64,000 bases of DNA from Edaphobacter sp. (GTDB taxonomy: Bacteria > Acidobacteriota > Terriglobia > Terriglobales > Acidobacteriaceae). The stretch is from positions 124,001-188,000 of the forward strand of contig JAOAPB010000001.1 of NCBI GenBank assembly GCA_025462645.1, given 5' to 3'. Shown in pieces: positions 8,807 to 18,223 of this stretch (positions are counted from its first letter, which is position 1; each line of letters starts with the position of its first letter). A program made the translations under genes and the position numbers. The notes beneath the pieces were generated by a model. It saw only the letters and a program-made list of their open reading frames with translations. It was not told the DNA's origin and did no database searches.

Positions 8807-10219
8807 ATGAGTCAACCGCACTCCGATGCCATGGTCTTCTTTGGCGCCACGGGTGATCTCGCCTACAAGAAGATCTTCCCCGCGCTTCAGTCGATGATCA
8901 AGCGAGGCAATCTCAACGTCCCGGTTATCGGGGTGGCGAAGGCTGGGTGGAACCTAGATCAGTTCAAGGCGCGTGCAAAGGATAGCCTGGAGCAGCATGG
9001 TGGCCTCGATGCAGCGGCGTGGGAGAAGCTTAGCTCGTTGCTGCGTTACGTCGATGGCGATTACGTGGACTCCTCCACGTTTGCCGCGGTGCGGAAGGAG
9101 CTTGGCACGGCTGAGAGGCCCGCGCACTATCTGGCGATTCCGCCATCGCTCTTTGAGAAAGTGGTAGAGCAGCTGGTGCAGTCGAGTTGTGCCAAGGGTG
9201 CCCGCATGATCGTGGAGAAGCCCTTTGGTCACGACCTGGCTTCGGCGCAGGAGCTCAACCGGATACTGCTCTCCGCCTTTCCAGAGTCGGCAATCTTTCG
9301 CATCGACCACTATCTCGCAAAGGGACCCGTTCACAACATGGTGTCCTTCCGCTTCTCTAACTCCTTCCTGGAGCCTCTCTGGAACCGCGACCACATCGAG
9401 AGCGTCCAGATCACGATGGCAGAGAACTTCGGCATACAGGGCAGGGGTGCCTTTTACGATCAGACCGGCGCTATTCGCGACGTGATTCAGAACCATATCT
9501 TTCAGGTAATGTGCAACCTTGCCATGGAGTGTCCGGCACGAAGCGACAGCGAGTCCATGCGCGACGAAAAGGTGAAGGTGTTGAAGGCAATTCCTCCTAT
9601 CGACCCGAAGGATCTCGTCCGAGGACAGTTTCACGGTTATCTTGAGGAAAAGGGTGTTGCGCCAAACTCGCAGGTAGAGACCTTTGCGGCGCTGCGACTG
9701 GAGGTCAAATCGTGGCGATGGGATGGCGTTCCCTTCTACATCCGCGCAGGGAAGAATCTGCCGGTCACCTGCACGGAGGTGATAGGTCGTCTCCGCAGGC
9801 CCCCATCTACCAACATTACGGAGGCGAATGTGTCGCAGAACTACATGCGCTTTCGCATCAGCCCTGAGATGACGATCGCGATGGCAGTCTCGGTCTCCTC
9901 GCCAACAGTGAATGGAAGCCGAGAGGCTGTAGAGTTGGTAGCCAGCCGTCATCCTCGTCCAGAAGAGATGGAGGCCTACGAGAGGGTATTGAGCGATGCC
10001 ATGGCAGGAGACGCAACGCTATTTGCACGGCAGGACTACGTCGAAGAGGCTTGGCGCATCGTCGATCCCGTCCTGAAGGCGGCCACCCCTGTCTACGTGT
10101 ACGAACCCCACACATGGGGGCCACAGGAGGTGGAGCAGCACGTTGTCCCTCCTGGGGGATGGGACAAGCCACAAGCGGAGGAGCAGGAAGACTTCCGCTT
10201 AATCGGACAGCCCCAATAG
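8807..10219 (+). CDS. zwf: Glucose-6-phosphate 1-dehydrogenase
   Basis: The protein has 470 aa. It catalyses glucose 6-phosphate to 6-phosphogluconolactone, the entry step of the oxidative pentose phosphate pathway. [17 protein letters not shown] is the N-terminal dinucleotide-binding motif (GATGDL). [13 protein letters not shown] is the active-site signature with Asp167, His168 and Lys172; the usual family form is DHYLGKE, so the Gly to Ala and Glu to Gly changes are slightly unusual. [11 protein letters not shown] is the conserved C-terminal substrate segment. It is second in the gnd-zwf operon. Length and both domains are normal. Confidence 0.94.
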   Translation: MSQPHSDAMVFFGATGDLAYKKIFPALQSMIKRGNLNVPVIGVAKAGWNLDQFKARAKDSLEQHGGLDAAAWEKLSSLLRYVDGDYVDSSTFAAVRKELGTAERPAHYLAIPPSLFEKVVEQLVQSSCAKGARMIVEKPFGHDLASAQELNRILLSAFPESAIFRIDHYLAKGPVHNMVSFRFSNSFLEPLWNRDHIESVQITMAENFGIQGRGAFYDQTGAIRDVIQNHIFQVMCNLAMECPARSDSESMRDEKVKVLKAIPPIDPKDLVRGQFHGYLEEKGVAPNSQVETFAALRLEVKSWRWDGVPFYIRAGKNLPVTCTEVIGRLRRPPSTNITEANVSQNYMRFRISPEMTIAMAVSVSSPTVNGSREAVELVASRHPRPEEMEAYERVLSDAMAGDATLFARQDYVEEAWRIVDPVLKAATPVYVYEPHTWGPQEVEQHVVPPGGWDKPQAEEQEDFRLIGQPQ

Positions 10220-10612
10220 CCTCCAATTAACGATTGAGACATCCAGGCACTAGCTACCGCAGTATCAGAAGCCGTCTTAGGTTTCCATCCGGTAAAGCCT
10301 TCGTAGGCGTCATCGACCCTCTAATTACTAGAAATCCAATTGGCCACCGCGGTCACAGAGCAGTCAAGTATTGCCGATGGCCATCCGATGAACTGTATAA
10401 TCTCGTCGTGCAATCGTCATTATTTGAACGCTCAACGGACTATAGGGCGACAACATGCGCATGGACTACGGATTCTCTTCATGGCTAGCAAACCACGTGC
10501 CTTGTCATGCGGAGCAGATTCTGTGTAACACAGGAAATCTTCGCACCGCAGGCGACGGCTGTGACGCGAAACGAATCTTTGGTCCGCTTAGCACTCTGGC
10601 CGACTCCGCTCT
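10220..10612. other. Intergenic region, possible long leader
   Basis: No convincing gene is seen in this 393-bp stretch. A TATAAT at 10396-10401 could drive a leader of about 200 nt for the diguanylate cyclase gene. I looked for a cyclic-di-GMP riboswitch core and did not find one. Confidence 0.5.
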
Positions 10613-12013
10613 ATGTTGCTGGCCCACCGCCTGGAGCCCTTCGTGAAAGGCATCCGGCCTGCCTCACAGAGAGCGCGCATGGTTCTCTCGTTTATCCTGT
10701 TTGTCCCAACGGCGCTCATCATCCTCAACTATCCACTGGGCCAGCCGGTTGGGATCCTCCAGCACGGCTTCCACAGTGCGATGTCTCATGCCAGCCTCCC
10801 TCTTGACCTTGCAGCGTCGTTGCTCTGCCTCGCCTCTCTGATCATCATGGGTCGGGTCACGTACTCTCTACGCGACAACCTTCCGTTCGTCTTCACCGGC
10901 TACGTGCTCTTTCTCTTCCTCTTCTTTTTTGCGATAGAGCGCCTTATTGGCCGTACAGTGCTTTGGCCGCAACTGCACTGGCTCACGTACGGGCCGCAGT
11001 GGGTCCAGATGCTCAGCTCCATCATGGTCGCCATAAGCGCCGCAGTCGTCTTGCCTCACCTGCGCTTCAAAGTTGAAGATTCTGCCAGCGCGCGGAAGGA
11101 GCATGACAAGTTCCTCGCAGCTGCGGAGAGCAGCCTCGACGACTTCTACATCTTCGATGGCATCCCCGATTCCTCAGGCAACATCGTCGATTTCCGCTTC
11201 GCGTATATCAATCCCAACGCCGAGCGCCGGCTGAACACCCGTCGTGAGAATCTCCTTGGAAAGGTCCTTACTGAGGTTCGCCCCTTCATGCTCTCCTCCG
11301 GGCTCATTGAAAACTACAGGGATGTGGTTAGGACCGGGATACCGTTCTCCGGCGAAGTCTTCATCGACGACGAAATGATCAAGGCAACCTGGATCCATGT
11401 CCAGACCGTCAAGCTTGGCGATGGGATCGCCATCACCAGCCGCGATGTCACCGAACGTAAGCGACTGACCGATCACGTAAGCTATCTCGCCCACTACGAC
11501 CAGCTCACCGGACTGCCCAACCGCACACTGCTTCAGGACCGCCTGCGCCAGGCAATCCTCCGCGCCCAGCGTCATAACCAGAAGGTCGCGGTCTTTATGC
11601 TCGATATCGACCACTTCAAACGCGTCAACGACTCTCTAGGCCACTCCGATGGTGACGCCCTGCTCGCCGCTGTCGGCAATAGGCTGCTCTCCTCCGTGCG
11701 CGACACGGACACCATCGCCCGCATGGGCGGCGACGAGTTCGTCATCGTCATACCCGACTTTAAAAGCGTGGAAGATGTCAAGCAATGCGGGCTCCAGATC
11801 GTCGAGAAAACTGCCAGGCCCATCATCATCGGCAATCGCGAGATCAACATCACTGTTAGCGTCGGCCTCTGCATCTATCCGGACTTTGGTCTCGAAGCGG
11901 AACAGCTGCTCAAAAACGCCGACGCCGCCATGTACGTCATCAAGGACACGGGCCGCAACGGCCTCCACATCTTCACAGAAAGCATGCTTCAAGTGGGCGG
12001 GACAAGCTTTTAG
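10613..12013 (+). CDS. Membrane-bound PAS-GGDEF diguanylate cyclase
   Basis: The protein has 466 aa. The N-terminal half has four or so hydrophobic segments (MVLSFILFVPTALIIL, LDLAASLLCLASLIIMG, FTGYVLFLFLFFFAI, MLSSIMVAISAAVVLP) forming a membrane sensor. A PAS-like domain follows (FRFAYINPNAERRLNTRRENLLGK, then ITSRDVTERKRL). The GGDEF domain carries an intact GGDEF motif at 372-376 and an RxxD inhibitory site (Arg363, Asp366) five residues before it. It should therefore make cyclic di-GMP from GTP and be product-inhibited. No EAL domain is present. The start at 10613 lacks a clear ribosome-binding site; the ATG at 10679 is an alternative. A terminator follows at 12112-12148. Confidence 0.9.
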   Translation: MLLAHRLEPFVKGIRPASQRARMVLSFILFVPTALIILNYPLGQPVGILQHGFHSAMSHASLPLDLAASLLCLASLIIMGRVTYSLRDNLPFVFTGYVLFLFLFFFAIERLIGRTVLWPQLHWLTYGPQWVQMLSSIMVAISAAVVLPHLRFKVEDSASARKEHDKFLAAAESSLDDFYIFDGIPDSSGNIVDFRFAYINPNAERRLNTRRENLLGKVLTEVRPFMLSSGLIENYRDVVRTGIPFSGEVFIDDEMIKATWIHVQTVKLGDGIAITSRDVTERKRLTDHVSYLAHYDQLTGLPNRTLLQDRLRQAILRAQRHNQKVAVFMLDIDHFKRVNDSLGHSDGDALLAAVGNRLLSSVRDTDTIARMGGDEFVIVIPDFKSVEDVKQCGLQIVEKTARPIIIGNREINITVSVGLCIYPDFGLEAEQLLKNADAAMYVIKDTGRNGLHIFTESMLQVGGTSF

Positions 12014-12111
12014 CCTGAGTATGGCTCAGTAAATTAAACAAATGCGCCGTCGCGGGACATCTGCAGATTTAAATTACCTCCAATCAGATATCCCTAAATC
12101 AAAATGCAAAA

Positions 12112-12148
12112 AGGGAAAGCCCCGGTAACCCACCGGGCTTTCTCTTTT
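12112..12148 (+). terminator. Intrinsic terminator after the diguanylate cyclase
   Basis: AAAGCCCCGGT and ACCGGGCTTT pair with one bulged base around a short loop and are followed by TCTCTTTT. The upstream bases (CAATCAG, TAT, TAAA) resemble the core of element A1, so this may be a decayed copy of that element. Confidence 0.75.
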
Positions 12149-12216
12149 GAAGGTCAACACCAGTTAAGGATGGAAGAACAATGGAAGAACAGATGACCGC
12201 GATACAACAAACTACC

Positions 12217-14226
12217 TCACAACGCAGCCACCTTCTTCTGCACTTGCGCCTCCCAGTCCTCCCGAGCCCCCGATTCCATCGTCTTCACCGCAACCATGGC
12301 CCGCGCATACGCCGTGCGAGCCTCATCCTTCCGACCCATAGCCGTCAGCGTATCTCCCAACTCCATCTGTGTCACCACCGCATCGGGAGCGATCGCCACC
12401 GCCTGCCGTGCCGCAGCCACCGCACCCTCGAAGTCCTTCTTCCCTCGCAGCGCCTTCGACTCCTGCGCATAGCTCAGCGCCGAAGCCAGCGGAACCTCAA
12501 ACTTCCCTTCGAACACCAGAACCCCATCCTGAATCGAAGTCACCGGAGTCTTCCCTGCAAACTCCCTGTACGGATTCAGCACCTCTGACCCCAGCTCGAA
12601 GCCCGTCAGAGTCCCCGCACTGATCAACACCGGTCCCGTAATCGTCGCCGGAACCGGATGCTGCACGTTACTGAACCAGGAGTCGGGAGTAGGCAGTGGC
12701 TTGCAGGGAATCCCATAGTCCTCCGCCCTCAAAAAAGGATCGGCAAAGTAAGCGAACCAGCACTCCTTGATGCCACGCTCATCGGTATACCGCTTCACCG
12801 CGATCAACTGCTGCGCCCAATCCGTATTCGAGTCCGTCAGGTACTTGTATGTCTTCGCAGGCCCACCCCAAAGCTCATTCGAATAAGCCATGTAGTTCGG
12901 ATAGGCTCTCGCCGATGAAGCCACATGCATCAGCAGCAACATCGCAACTGCAAAGCCCCAACCTTGCCTCCGTCGCCCATCAACCCAAACCCAAGCCTGG
13001 GCACCCCCCGCAGCAAACACACAAAGAAACACCCACACCGGCAGAATATGCCGGGCACCGATATTCAAATGCGAGGTCATCGCCACAAACAGATAGACTC
13101 CGGCAGGCACAAGAAGAAACAGAATCTCCCGCCATCGCCGAAACCGTCCCGCAACCATCGCAGCCACAGCCAGCAATACCAGACCAAGGAAGCCGATCGT
13201 AGACTTGATCGCCAATACTGTAGGGAAGTAGTACCAGATCCCATGCGCATAGACCTTGCCGAAGAAGTAGCTCGGCATCCCATTCGCCATCGCTCGCACA
13301 TCCGCCAGACCATACAGATAAGACTCCGGTAGAATATGCAACCGTGCCAGGCACAAAATTCCCTTGGCCTCCATCGGCTTCAGTGGCCTCACATAATCGA
13401 CCAAGGAAGGATCAAGCCGTAGCCCATCCGGACGTGCATTGTAGCGAAACCCATAGAACGCCCAAAGCACCACAACCGCAATCAACGCAATACCCGCCAA
13501 CGCTCCCATCAACCGCAGAGCCCGCCGCCCCCTGGCCTCTCCATTGAACCGAAACGCCACCTCACACCCAGCCAGCAACACCAGCATGGGGAGCAACAGC
13601 ACTGCCGAGTGCTTCGTTGCCAACGCCAGCCCAGCTGCTAACCCGGCAACGACCAACCCACCCACCGAGGCCAATTTGCAGTACCGATAAAACGCATACA
13701 CCGAAGCCAGGAAGAAACAGGAAACACCAGCATCTGTCGCGAGAAACGCCCCATGCGCCAGCACGTTCGGCTCAAACACCAGCAGCACTAACGCCACAAA
13801 ACCCGCCCAAACCCCAAACATCTCCTGCGTCGCGAGGAACACCAGCAAGCCCAGCAGGATCGTCACAATCCCGGTCGCCATCCGAACCCGGAACGTCATC
13901 ATCTTGGCATACTCCGGCCCGTTGGCGAACAACATCTCCCGCCCGTCCATGTACGCCTCTGTCTTGAAGTAGCGATGCTGATCCGCAGGCACACGCAGGG
14001 GAAGGCCCAGCAGAGGCACCGTTCCCAGCATCTTCATCAGCGGAGGATGTTCAGGATTGAACCCATAGTCTCCAGTCTTCCAGGTCATGTACCCCGCAAA
14101 GATGTGGTCGCCCTCATCCCACGTCAGCGACTCCTGATGCACGGTAGACGCAATCTGCAACCCAAACAGCAGAAGCAGAAGACAAACTCCAACAGTGACA
14201 TAAGCACGGCGCGGCGGCATTTTCAT
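12217..14226 (-). CDS. Family 39 glycosyltransferase (PMT/ArnT-like) with C-terminal TPR region
   Basis: The protein has 669 aa. It is a polytopic membrane protein with an N-terminal helix followed by TWDEGDH in the first periplasmic loop. This acidic motif binds the metal and polyprenyl-phosphate sugar donor in GT39/GT83 enzymes. EHPPLMKML and about ten further hydrophobic segments fit the PMT fold. Such enzymes move a sugar from a polyprenyl phosphate donor to proteins or lipids on the outer face of the membrane. The last ~80 residues (ALSYAQESKALRGKKDFEGAV onward) look like two TPR repeats. The start at 14226 is favoured by GGAG six bases upstream; an in-frame ATG at 14238 is the alternative. 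It lies 25 bp after the PKHD hydroxylase on the same strand. Confidence 0.85.
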   Translation of the reverse strand: MKMPPRRAYVTVGVCLLLLLFGLQIASTVHQESLTWDEGDHIFAGYMTWKTGDYGFNPEHPPLMKMLGTVPLLGLPLRVPADQHRYFKTEAYMDGREMLFANGPEYAKMMTFRVRMATGIVTILLGLLVFLATQEMFGVWAGFVALVLLVFEPNVLAHGAFLATDAGVSCFFLASVYAFYRYCKLASVGGLVVAGLAAGLALATKHSAVLLLPMLVLLAGCEVAFRFNGEARGRRALRLMGALAGIALIAVVVLWAFYGFRYNARPDGLRLDPSLVDYVRPLKPMEAKGILCLARLHILPESYLYGLADVRAMANGMPSYFFGKVYAHGIWYYFPTVLAIKSTIGFLGLVLLAVAAMVAGRFRRWREILFLLVPAGVYLFVAMTSHLNIGARHILPVWVFLCVFAAGGAQAWVWVDGRRRQGWGFAVAMLLLMHVASSARAYPNYMAYSNELWGGPAKTYKYLTDSNTDWAQQLIAVKRYTDERGIKECWFAYFADPFLRAEDYGIPCKPLPTPDSWFSNVQHPVPATITGPVLISAGTLTGFELGSEVLNPYREFAGKTPVTSIQDGVLVFEGKFEVPLASALSYAQESKALRGKKDFEGAVAAARQAVAIAPDAVVTQMELGDTLTAMGRKDEARTAYARAMVAVKTMESGAREDWEAQVQKKVAAL

Positions 14227-14251
14227 AGGCCGCTCCATCCTAAATGCGAGC

Positions 14252-14932
14252 CTACATCTCCGCCCAACGCCGCAGCAGATTGTGATAAATCCCGGTCAAC
14301 TGCACCCCCGCCGCATTTGCCGGAACATCCACCGCCAGCCTCTGAATCGCCGTATCCAGATCGAACAGCAGAGCCCTGTCGCCATCGCCGCGAATCATGC
14401 TCTGTATCCAGAAGAACGAAGCCACCCGCGCTCCACGCGTCACCGGCTCCACCCGATGCAGACTCGTCGCCGGATACAGCACCATATGTCCCGCAGGCAG
14501 CTTCACGGAGTGCGATCCATACGTATCCTCTACCAGCAGCTCGCCGCCGTCATACTCCTCCGGAGCAGAGAGAAACAAAGTAGCCGAAACATCCGTCCTG
14601 ATCCGCTGGCCCGTCGTCACCATCGCTCGTATCGCTGTATCCACATGCGTGCCGAAGTGGCCGCCACCCGTATAGCGGTTGAACATCGGCGGAAACACCC
14701 GCAGCGGAAGCGCAGCCGACATAAACAGCGGCGACCGGGCCAGCGCCCCCAGCACCATCTCGCCCAGCTCCACCGTCACCGGATGCCCTTCCGGCAGTTG
14801 ATGATTGTCCTTCACCCTCTGCGCCTGATACCCGGCCGTGACCTTGCCATCCACCCACTCCGCCGCATCGAGCTTCGCCCGCGCCTGCGCTACTTCGCCC
14901 ACGCTCAACACATCCGGAATCGTAATCAGCAT
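14252..14932 (-). CDS. PKHD-type Fe(II)/2-oxoglutarate hydroxylase (PiuC/YbiX family)
   Basis: The protein has 226 aa, the usual length of PiuC/Ybi[13 protein letters not shown] supplies the iron ligands His96 and Asp98; [14 protein letters not shown] supplies His159 and the 2-oxoglutarate-binding Arg169. FNRYTGGG and [13 protein letters not shown] are family signatures. The reaction is iron- and oxygen-dependent hydroxylation with decarboxylation of 2-oxoglutarate; the substrate is not established. In Proteobacteria this family sits beside catecholate-type TonB siderophore receptors (PiuA, Fiu). The same pairing is seen here, with the receptor gene 83 bp upstream on the same strand. The start at 14932 is fixed by AAGGAG six bases before the ATG. 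Confidence 0.93.
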   Translation of the reverse strand: MLITIPDVLSVGEVAQARAKLDAAEWVDGKVTAGYQAQRVKDNHQLPEGHPVTVELGEMVLGALARSPLFMSAALPLRVFPPMFNRYTGGGHFGTHVDTAIRAMVTTGQRIRTDVSATLFLSAPEEYDGGELLVEDTYGSHSVKLPAGHMVLYPATSLHRVEPVTRGARVASFFWIQSMIRGDGDRALLFDLDTAIQRLAVDVPANAAGVQLTGIYHNLLRRWAEM

Positions 14933-15015
14933 CGTCCACTCCTTGTATTCACAACAACTCAAAAGTAAGTCGACCCAATCGAATCCGAGCCGACTTACCT
15001 CACCCACTTCACTCG

Positions 15016-17694
15016 TCAGAACTTGAAGTTGACACCAATCAGCGCGCTGGCACCAGCTCCCGGAATCAGATGGCTAGGATGCGGCTGGTCGATATAGAAC
15101 CGGTTCAGGACGTTATACACATTCGCCTGCAACTCCAGTCGATCCGTAATGGGCCGCTTCAACATTGCATTGAATACCCAGTATCCCGGAACCTGTTTCA
15201 TCGCCGTAGCCATTACTGGGTAGCATGTCCTCGCCGTCGCGCCGCAAGGCGACGTACCGATGGCAAACGTCTGCGCCGGACCGTAGCTGGTCGGAACATA
15301 AGGCACCGTCGAGCTGGACGTCCTGCTGGCGACATAGTTTCCGCCCAGTCCCATGTTCAACCGCAGCGGCAGCTGGTGCGTCACAAACAGGTTGAACGTC
15401 TGCTTCGGAACGTTCGCCAGTTGATATCCCACAGAAGCCGGGAAGAACTTCGACAAGATCACCTCGCTATCCAGAAACGCATACCCCGCGACGATATCCA
15501 TTCCCTCCGGTAGCCGGCCCACAACGCTGAACTGCACACCCCTCACCACCTGATTGCCGGACGCCACGATGTTGTTCGAGTTCGTCGGATCGGTCTCGCG
15601 AGCATTGTCCTTCTCCGTACGGAACCACGCCCCTTCAGCCAGCAACCGCTCGTTCAGAAAGCTCCACTTCGTCCCAACCTCATACGTCTCGTTCTGCTCG
15701 GGAACCGCTGACCCATTCACCAATCCAATACTCAGGCTCAGCGACTCCGCCGCGGGATTGAAGCTCGTCCCATAGTCGAAGTACACGCTCCCATGGCTCG
15801 ATGGCTTGAACACGAACGCCGCTCTATAACTAGGCTGTTGGTCCAATCGGCTGATCGGCTTCACCGTAGCTGTCACCGTTCCACCCGTAGGCGGGGGTGT
15901 CGGCTGATACAGGTTGTATCCTGTATCGAAGCGATCCCATCGCACGCCTCCGCTAAGGTCGAAGTATTTGCCCAGCTTCAACGTATCGACGAAGTACAAC
16001 CCAACACTCTTCGACTTCGTATGCGCGACAGATGTGACATACCCCGTCCCCGAAAATATCTGCTGCGCATTCGGATGCAGCAGATTAGCCGATGGCACCG
16101 TATTGACACCGCCGATTGAGTAACTGCTTCGGATCGGATTCGAAATCTCCTGCCCGCCCTCGATACCAGCGACCAGCGCATTCCTCACTCCCAGAACCTT
16201 GAAGCGAGCCGTAAGTTCGGTCTGGTCCCACAGGTCCCCCTCCACGCTCTTCACCCAAAGCTGGTTCCGATTCACCAGAATCGTGCTTGGATCGCTTCCA
16301 ACGGTATAAGGACATGCCTGCTGCGGATTCACAGAGGAGGTCGGCAACGCACTCACAAAGCCGCCCACAGGTACGCTGGCCGGTGCATTGCCGCATATCT
16401 GAGGCTCTGTAATCTGCGTGCTGCGCGGATAGTTGGCCGCTCGCGCAATCGTATGCAGATTCACATTCGGCGAAAACTCATGCTCCGCCTTCAGCGTCAG
16501 GATGTCGTCATCCGTCTTCAAATAATTCTGCTCCGGGAACCCAAAGTAGTTATGCCGAATTGCCTTCCCACCCGGAGCCAGCTTATCGTTCAGCCACGGC
16601 AGACCGTAGTCCGGAGTGTCGCTCTCTGTCAGGTGAACGTAGCTCAGCGTCGCCCGCGTCTTCGTATTCAGCCCAATCGATACCGAAGGAGCAATCCCGA
16701 ACCGCCGCACCTCAGCATAGTCGCGGCCGGCCACGCCGCCCTCCTGGCCCATCACATTCACGCGAACCGCCGACCCACCCACGATATCGGTCACCGGCAC
16801 ATTGATATCCGCCGTAAGCCTGCGCGTCTTGTCCGTACCAAACTGCGTCTGCACATTCACGAACTGTTGCCACTGTGGAACCTTGCTCTCCTGGTTCACC
16901 ACACCACCCGTGGACCCACGTCCAAACTGAATCCCCGCCGGTCCCTCCAGCGCCTCCACCTGCTCATAGTTGAACGAGTCGCGGTAGTAGCTCCCAAAGT
17001 CGCGTATTCCATCCAGGAAGATATCGTTGCGCGCCGTAAAGCCGCGAATCGTGAGATTGTCCCCCTGCGCGCCCGCCTCGCCTGCAACCATGCTGATGCC
17101 CGGAACATTCCGCAGCGCATCCCGCAGCGTCGTCACCCCCTGGTCCTTCATCACAAACTGCGGCACCACGGTCACACTCTGCGGCGTCTCAAGCAAAGGC
17201 TCCGTAAACTTCGACAGCGACACCGAGTTCGTCGCACTCGTCGACACCGACACCGAATCCTTCGCCTGCACCCCTACCACCAGCGTCGTCGCATCCTCGA
17301 TGCGATAGTTCAAACCCGTACCCTCCAGCAGCAGCCGCATCCCCTCTTCCTCCGGATACAGCCCTACAACTCCCATCGACTTGAACCCAGCCAGAGTCCC
17401 CGACGGCAGCACAATCTTCACCGTCAATCCCGTTGTCTTCTCATACGCCTCGATAGCCTCATCCAGCGGCCCCGCGGCAATATTGAATCGCTTCAGAGGC
17501 AAGCTAGCCTCGGCCCCACTCACCCCAACCCCGCCCGCCTTCTCCACATAGGCTAACGCCGACTTCGTCCCACCCATCACGGCATAGGCCGCCAGCGTCC
17601 CCATCGCAATCCATCCCCGCGACCCGGCGAACCTCGTCTTATCCTTGGCACGCTTCCCCAGCTTTGCGCTCTTCTTCACGTCCATCCGCTTCAT
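15016..17694 (-). CDS. TonB-dependent siderophore receptor with N-terminal STN domain
   Basis: The protein has 892 aa. After a basic N-terminus and hydrophobic segment ([16 protein letters not shown]) comes an STN domain ([20 protein letters not shown] to about [11 protein letters not shown]), which in FecA- and FpvA-type receptors signals to an anti-sigma factor. The plug domain follows ([49 protein letters not shown]), then the 22-strand barrel ending in ...GVNFKF with a C-terminal Phe. It should bring a ferric siderophore across the outer membrane using TonB. No ECF sigma or FecR gene is visible next to it. The start at 17694 is set by AAGGAGAAAGACG before the ATG; longer in-frame starts are less likely. 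It is probably the first gene of an operon with the PKHD hydroxylase. Confidence 0.9.
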   Translation of the reverse strand: MKRMDVKKSAKLGKRAKDKTRFAGSRGWIAMGTLAAYAVMGGTKSALAYVEKAGGVGVSGAEASLPLKRFNIAAGPLDEAIEAYEKTTGLTVKIVLPSGTLAGFKSMGVVGLYPEEEGMRLLLEGTGLNYRIEDATTLVVGVQAKDSVSVSTSATNSVSLSKFTEPLLETPQSVTVVPQFVMKDQGVTTLRDALRNVPGISMVAGEAGAQGDNLTIRGFTARNDIFLDGIRDFGSYYRDSFNYEQVEALEGPAGIQFGRGSTGGVVNQESKVPQWQQFVNVQTQFGTDKTRRLTADINVPVTDIVGGSAVRVNVMGQEGGVAGRDYAEVRRFGIAPSVSIGLNTKTRATLSYVHLTESDTPDYGLPWLNDKLAPGGKAIRHNYFGFPEQNYLKTDDDILTLKAEHEFSPNVNLHTIARAANYPRSTQITEPQICGNAPASVPVGGFVSALPTSSVNPQQACPYTVGSDPSTILVNRNQLWVKSVEGDLWDQTELTARFKVLGVRNALVAGIEGGQEISNPIRSSYSIGGVNTVPSANLLHPNAQQIFSGTGYVTSVAHTKSKSVGLYFVDTLKLGKYFDLSGGVRWDRFDTGYNLYQPTPPPTGGTVTATVKPISRLDQQPSYRAAFVFKPSSHGSVYFDYGTSFNPAAESLSLSIGLVNGSAVPEQNETYEVGTKWSFLNERLLAEGAWFRTEKDNARETDPTNSNNIVASGNQVVRGVQFSVVGRLPEGMDIVAGYAFLDSEVILSKFFPASVGYQLANVPKQTFNLFVTHQLPLRLNMGLGGNYVASRTSSSTVPYVPTSYGPAQTFAIGTSPCGATARTCYPVMATAMKQVPGYWVFNAMLKRPITDRLELQANVYNVLNRFYIDQPHPSHLIPGAGASALIGVNFKF

Positions 17695-17872
17695 CGTCTT
17701 TCTCCTTAATCGATCCCTAAGCCAGCCCGCTGCCCGACCGAAAAACTCGCGCAAAGGGTCCATAACCGCTCACCGGCCAGCCTGCGGCGATACAGCAACC
17801 ACAGGCACCGAAATGTCACATTGCTCTAAAAAAATCGAAAGGGAAGATGGAGAAGGGGGATCTGCGCGCCCA

Positions 17873-17901
17873 TTGAACCAGTCGCACCATGACCCTATAA
17901 T
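17873..17901 (+). promoter_or_regulatory. Sigma70-type promoter of a candidate small RNA
   Basis: TTGAAC (17873-17878), a 17-bp spacer and TATAAT (17896-17901). The -10 is perfect and the -35 matches four of six bases. No protein gene follows on this strand before the terminator at 17941-17991. Confidence 0.65.
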
Positions 17902-17915
17902 GCAGATAATCTGCA
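17901..17915. promoter_or_regulatory. 7-1-7 palindromic operator at the predicted transcription start
   Basis: TGCAGATAATCTGCA is a perfect inverted repeat centred on 17908, the expected start site of the promoter at 17873-17901. The 7-1-7 geometry is that of a Fur box, and 9 of 14 bases match TGATAAT-N-ATTATCA. The regulator identity is inferred only from this geometry and the neighbouring siderophore receptor. Confidence 0.5.
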
Positions 17916-17991
17916 GTCATAGCTGAGCGACTGTAGTCCCCAGGTCCTCGCGGTCTCCGCCAAGAGATAATCCGCGAGGATCTGTTTTTTT
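17908..17991 (+). ncRNA. Candidate small regulatory RNA, about 84 nt
   Basis: The predicted transcript starts near 17908. A 5' hairpin pairs 17911-17918 with 17929-17936 (8 bp, one G-U, 10-nt loop). A second, stronger hairpin pairs 17941-17953 with 17972-17984 (13 bp, one G-U), with a nested 4-bp stem (17954-17957 with 17964-17967) in its loop, and is followed by seven U. The unit has promoter, operator, two stem-loops and a terminator, but no open frame. It starts about 210 bp upstream of the siderophore receptor and runs in the opposite direction. It could be an iron-responsive small RNA; that is inference. Confidence 0.5.
17941..17991 (+). terminator. Strong intrinsic terminator of the candidate small RNA
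   Basis: Arms CAGGTCCTCGCGG and CCGCGAGGATCTG form 13 pairs with one G-U, directly followed by TTTTTTT. No plus-strand protein gene lies upstream, which is why a small transcript is proposed. Confidence 0.8.
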
Positions 17992-18168
17992 CCATTCACC
18001 TTCACTTCTGCTACATCTCAAACCTGCACTGTAGAAACCTTAAACCTCACTGAATTTCGCGATAAACCGAATATACGACAGGAACAGTCCCATATCAAGA
18101 AAAATATCCGACAAAATCGGTCCCAATTCTAAATCCACATGAAAGAGATTGGCCTCACCATAAATAAA

Positions 18169-18198
18169 GGGGCGAAGGATCATGAGATCCTTCGCCCT
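18169..18198 (-). terminator. Intrinsic terminator of the Oar-like receptor gene
   Basis: GGGCGAAGGATC and GATCCTTCGCCC pair over 12 bp with a 4-nt loop. On the minus strand the stem is followed by a T-rich run (TTTATTTATGG), just downstream of the stop at 18224. Confidence 0.85.
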
Positions 18199-18223
18199 GA
18201 TGGATGTCACCTGATGGCGGCAG

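Noticed and set aside
10220..10612. Possible cyclic-di-GMP riboswitch ahead of the diguanylate cyclase
   Set aside because: The conserved riboswitch core and its paired arms are not present.
17645..17926. 93-aa plus-strand frame across the receptor start
   Set aside because: Its 5' half is antisense to the receptor and the 3' half overlaps the promoter of the candidate small RNA; no domain is seen.
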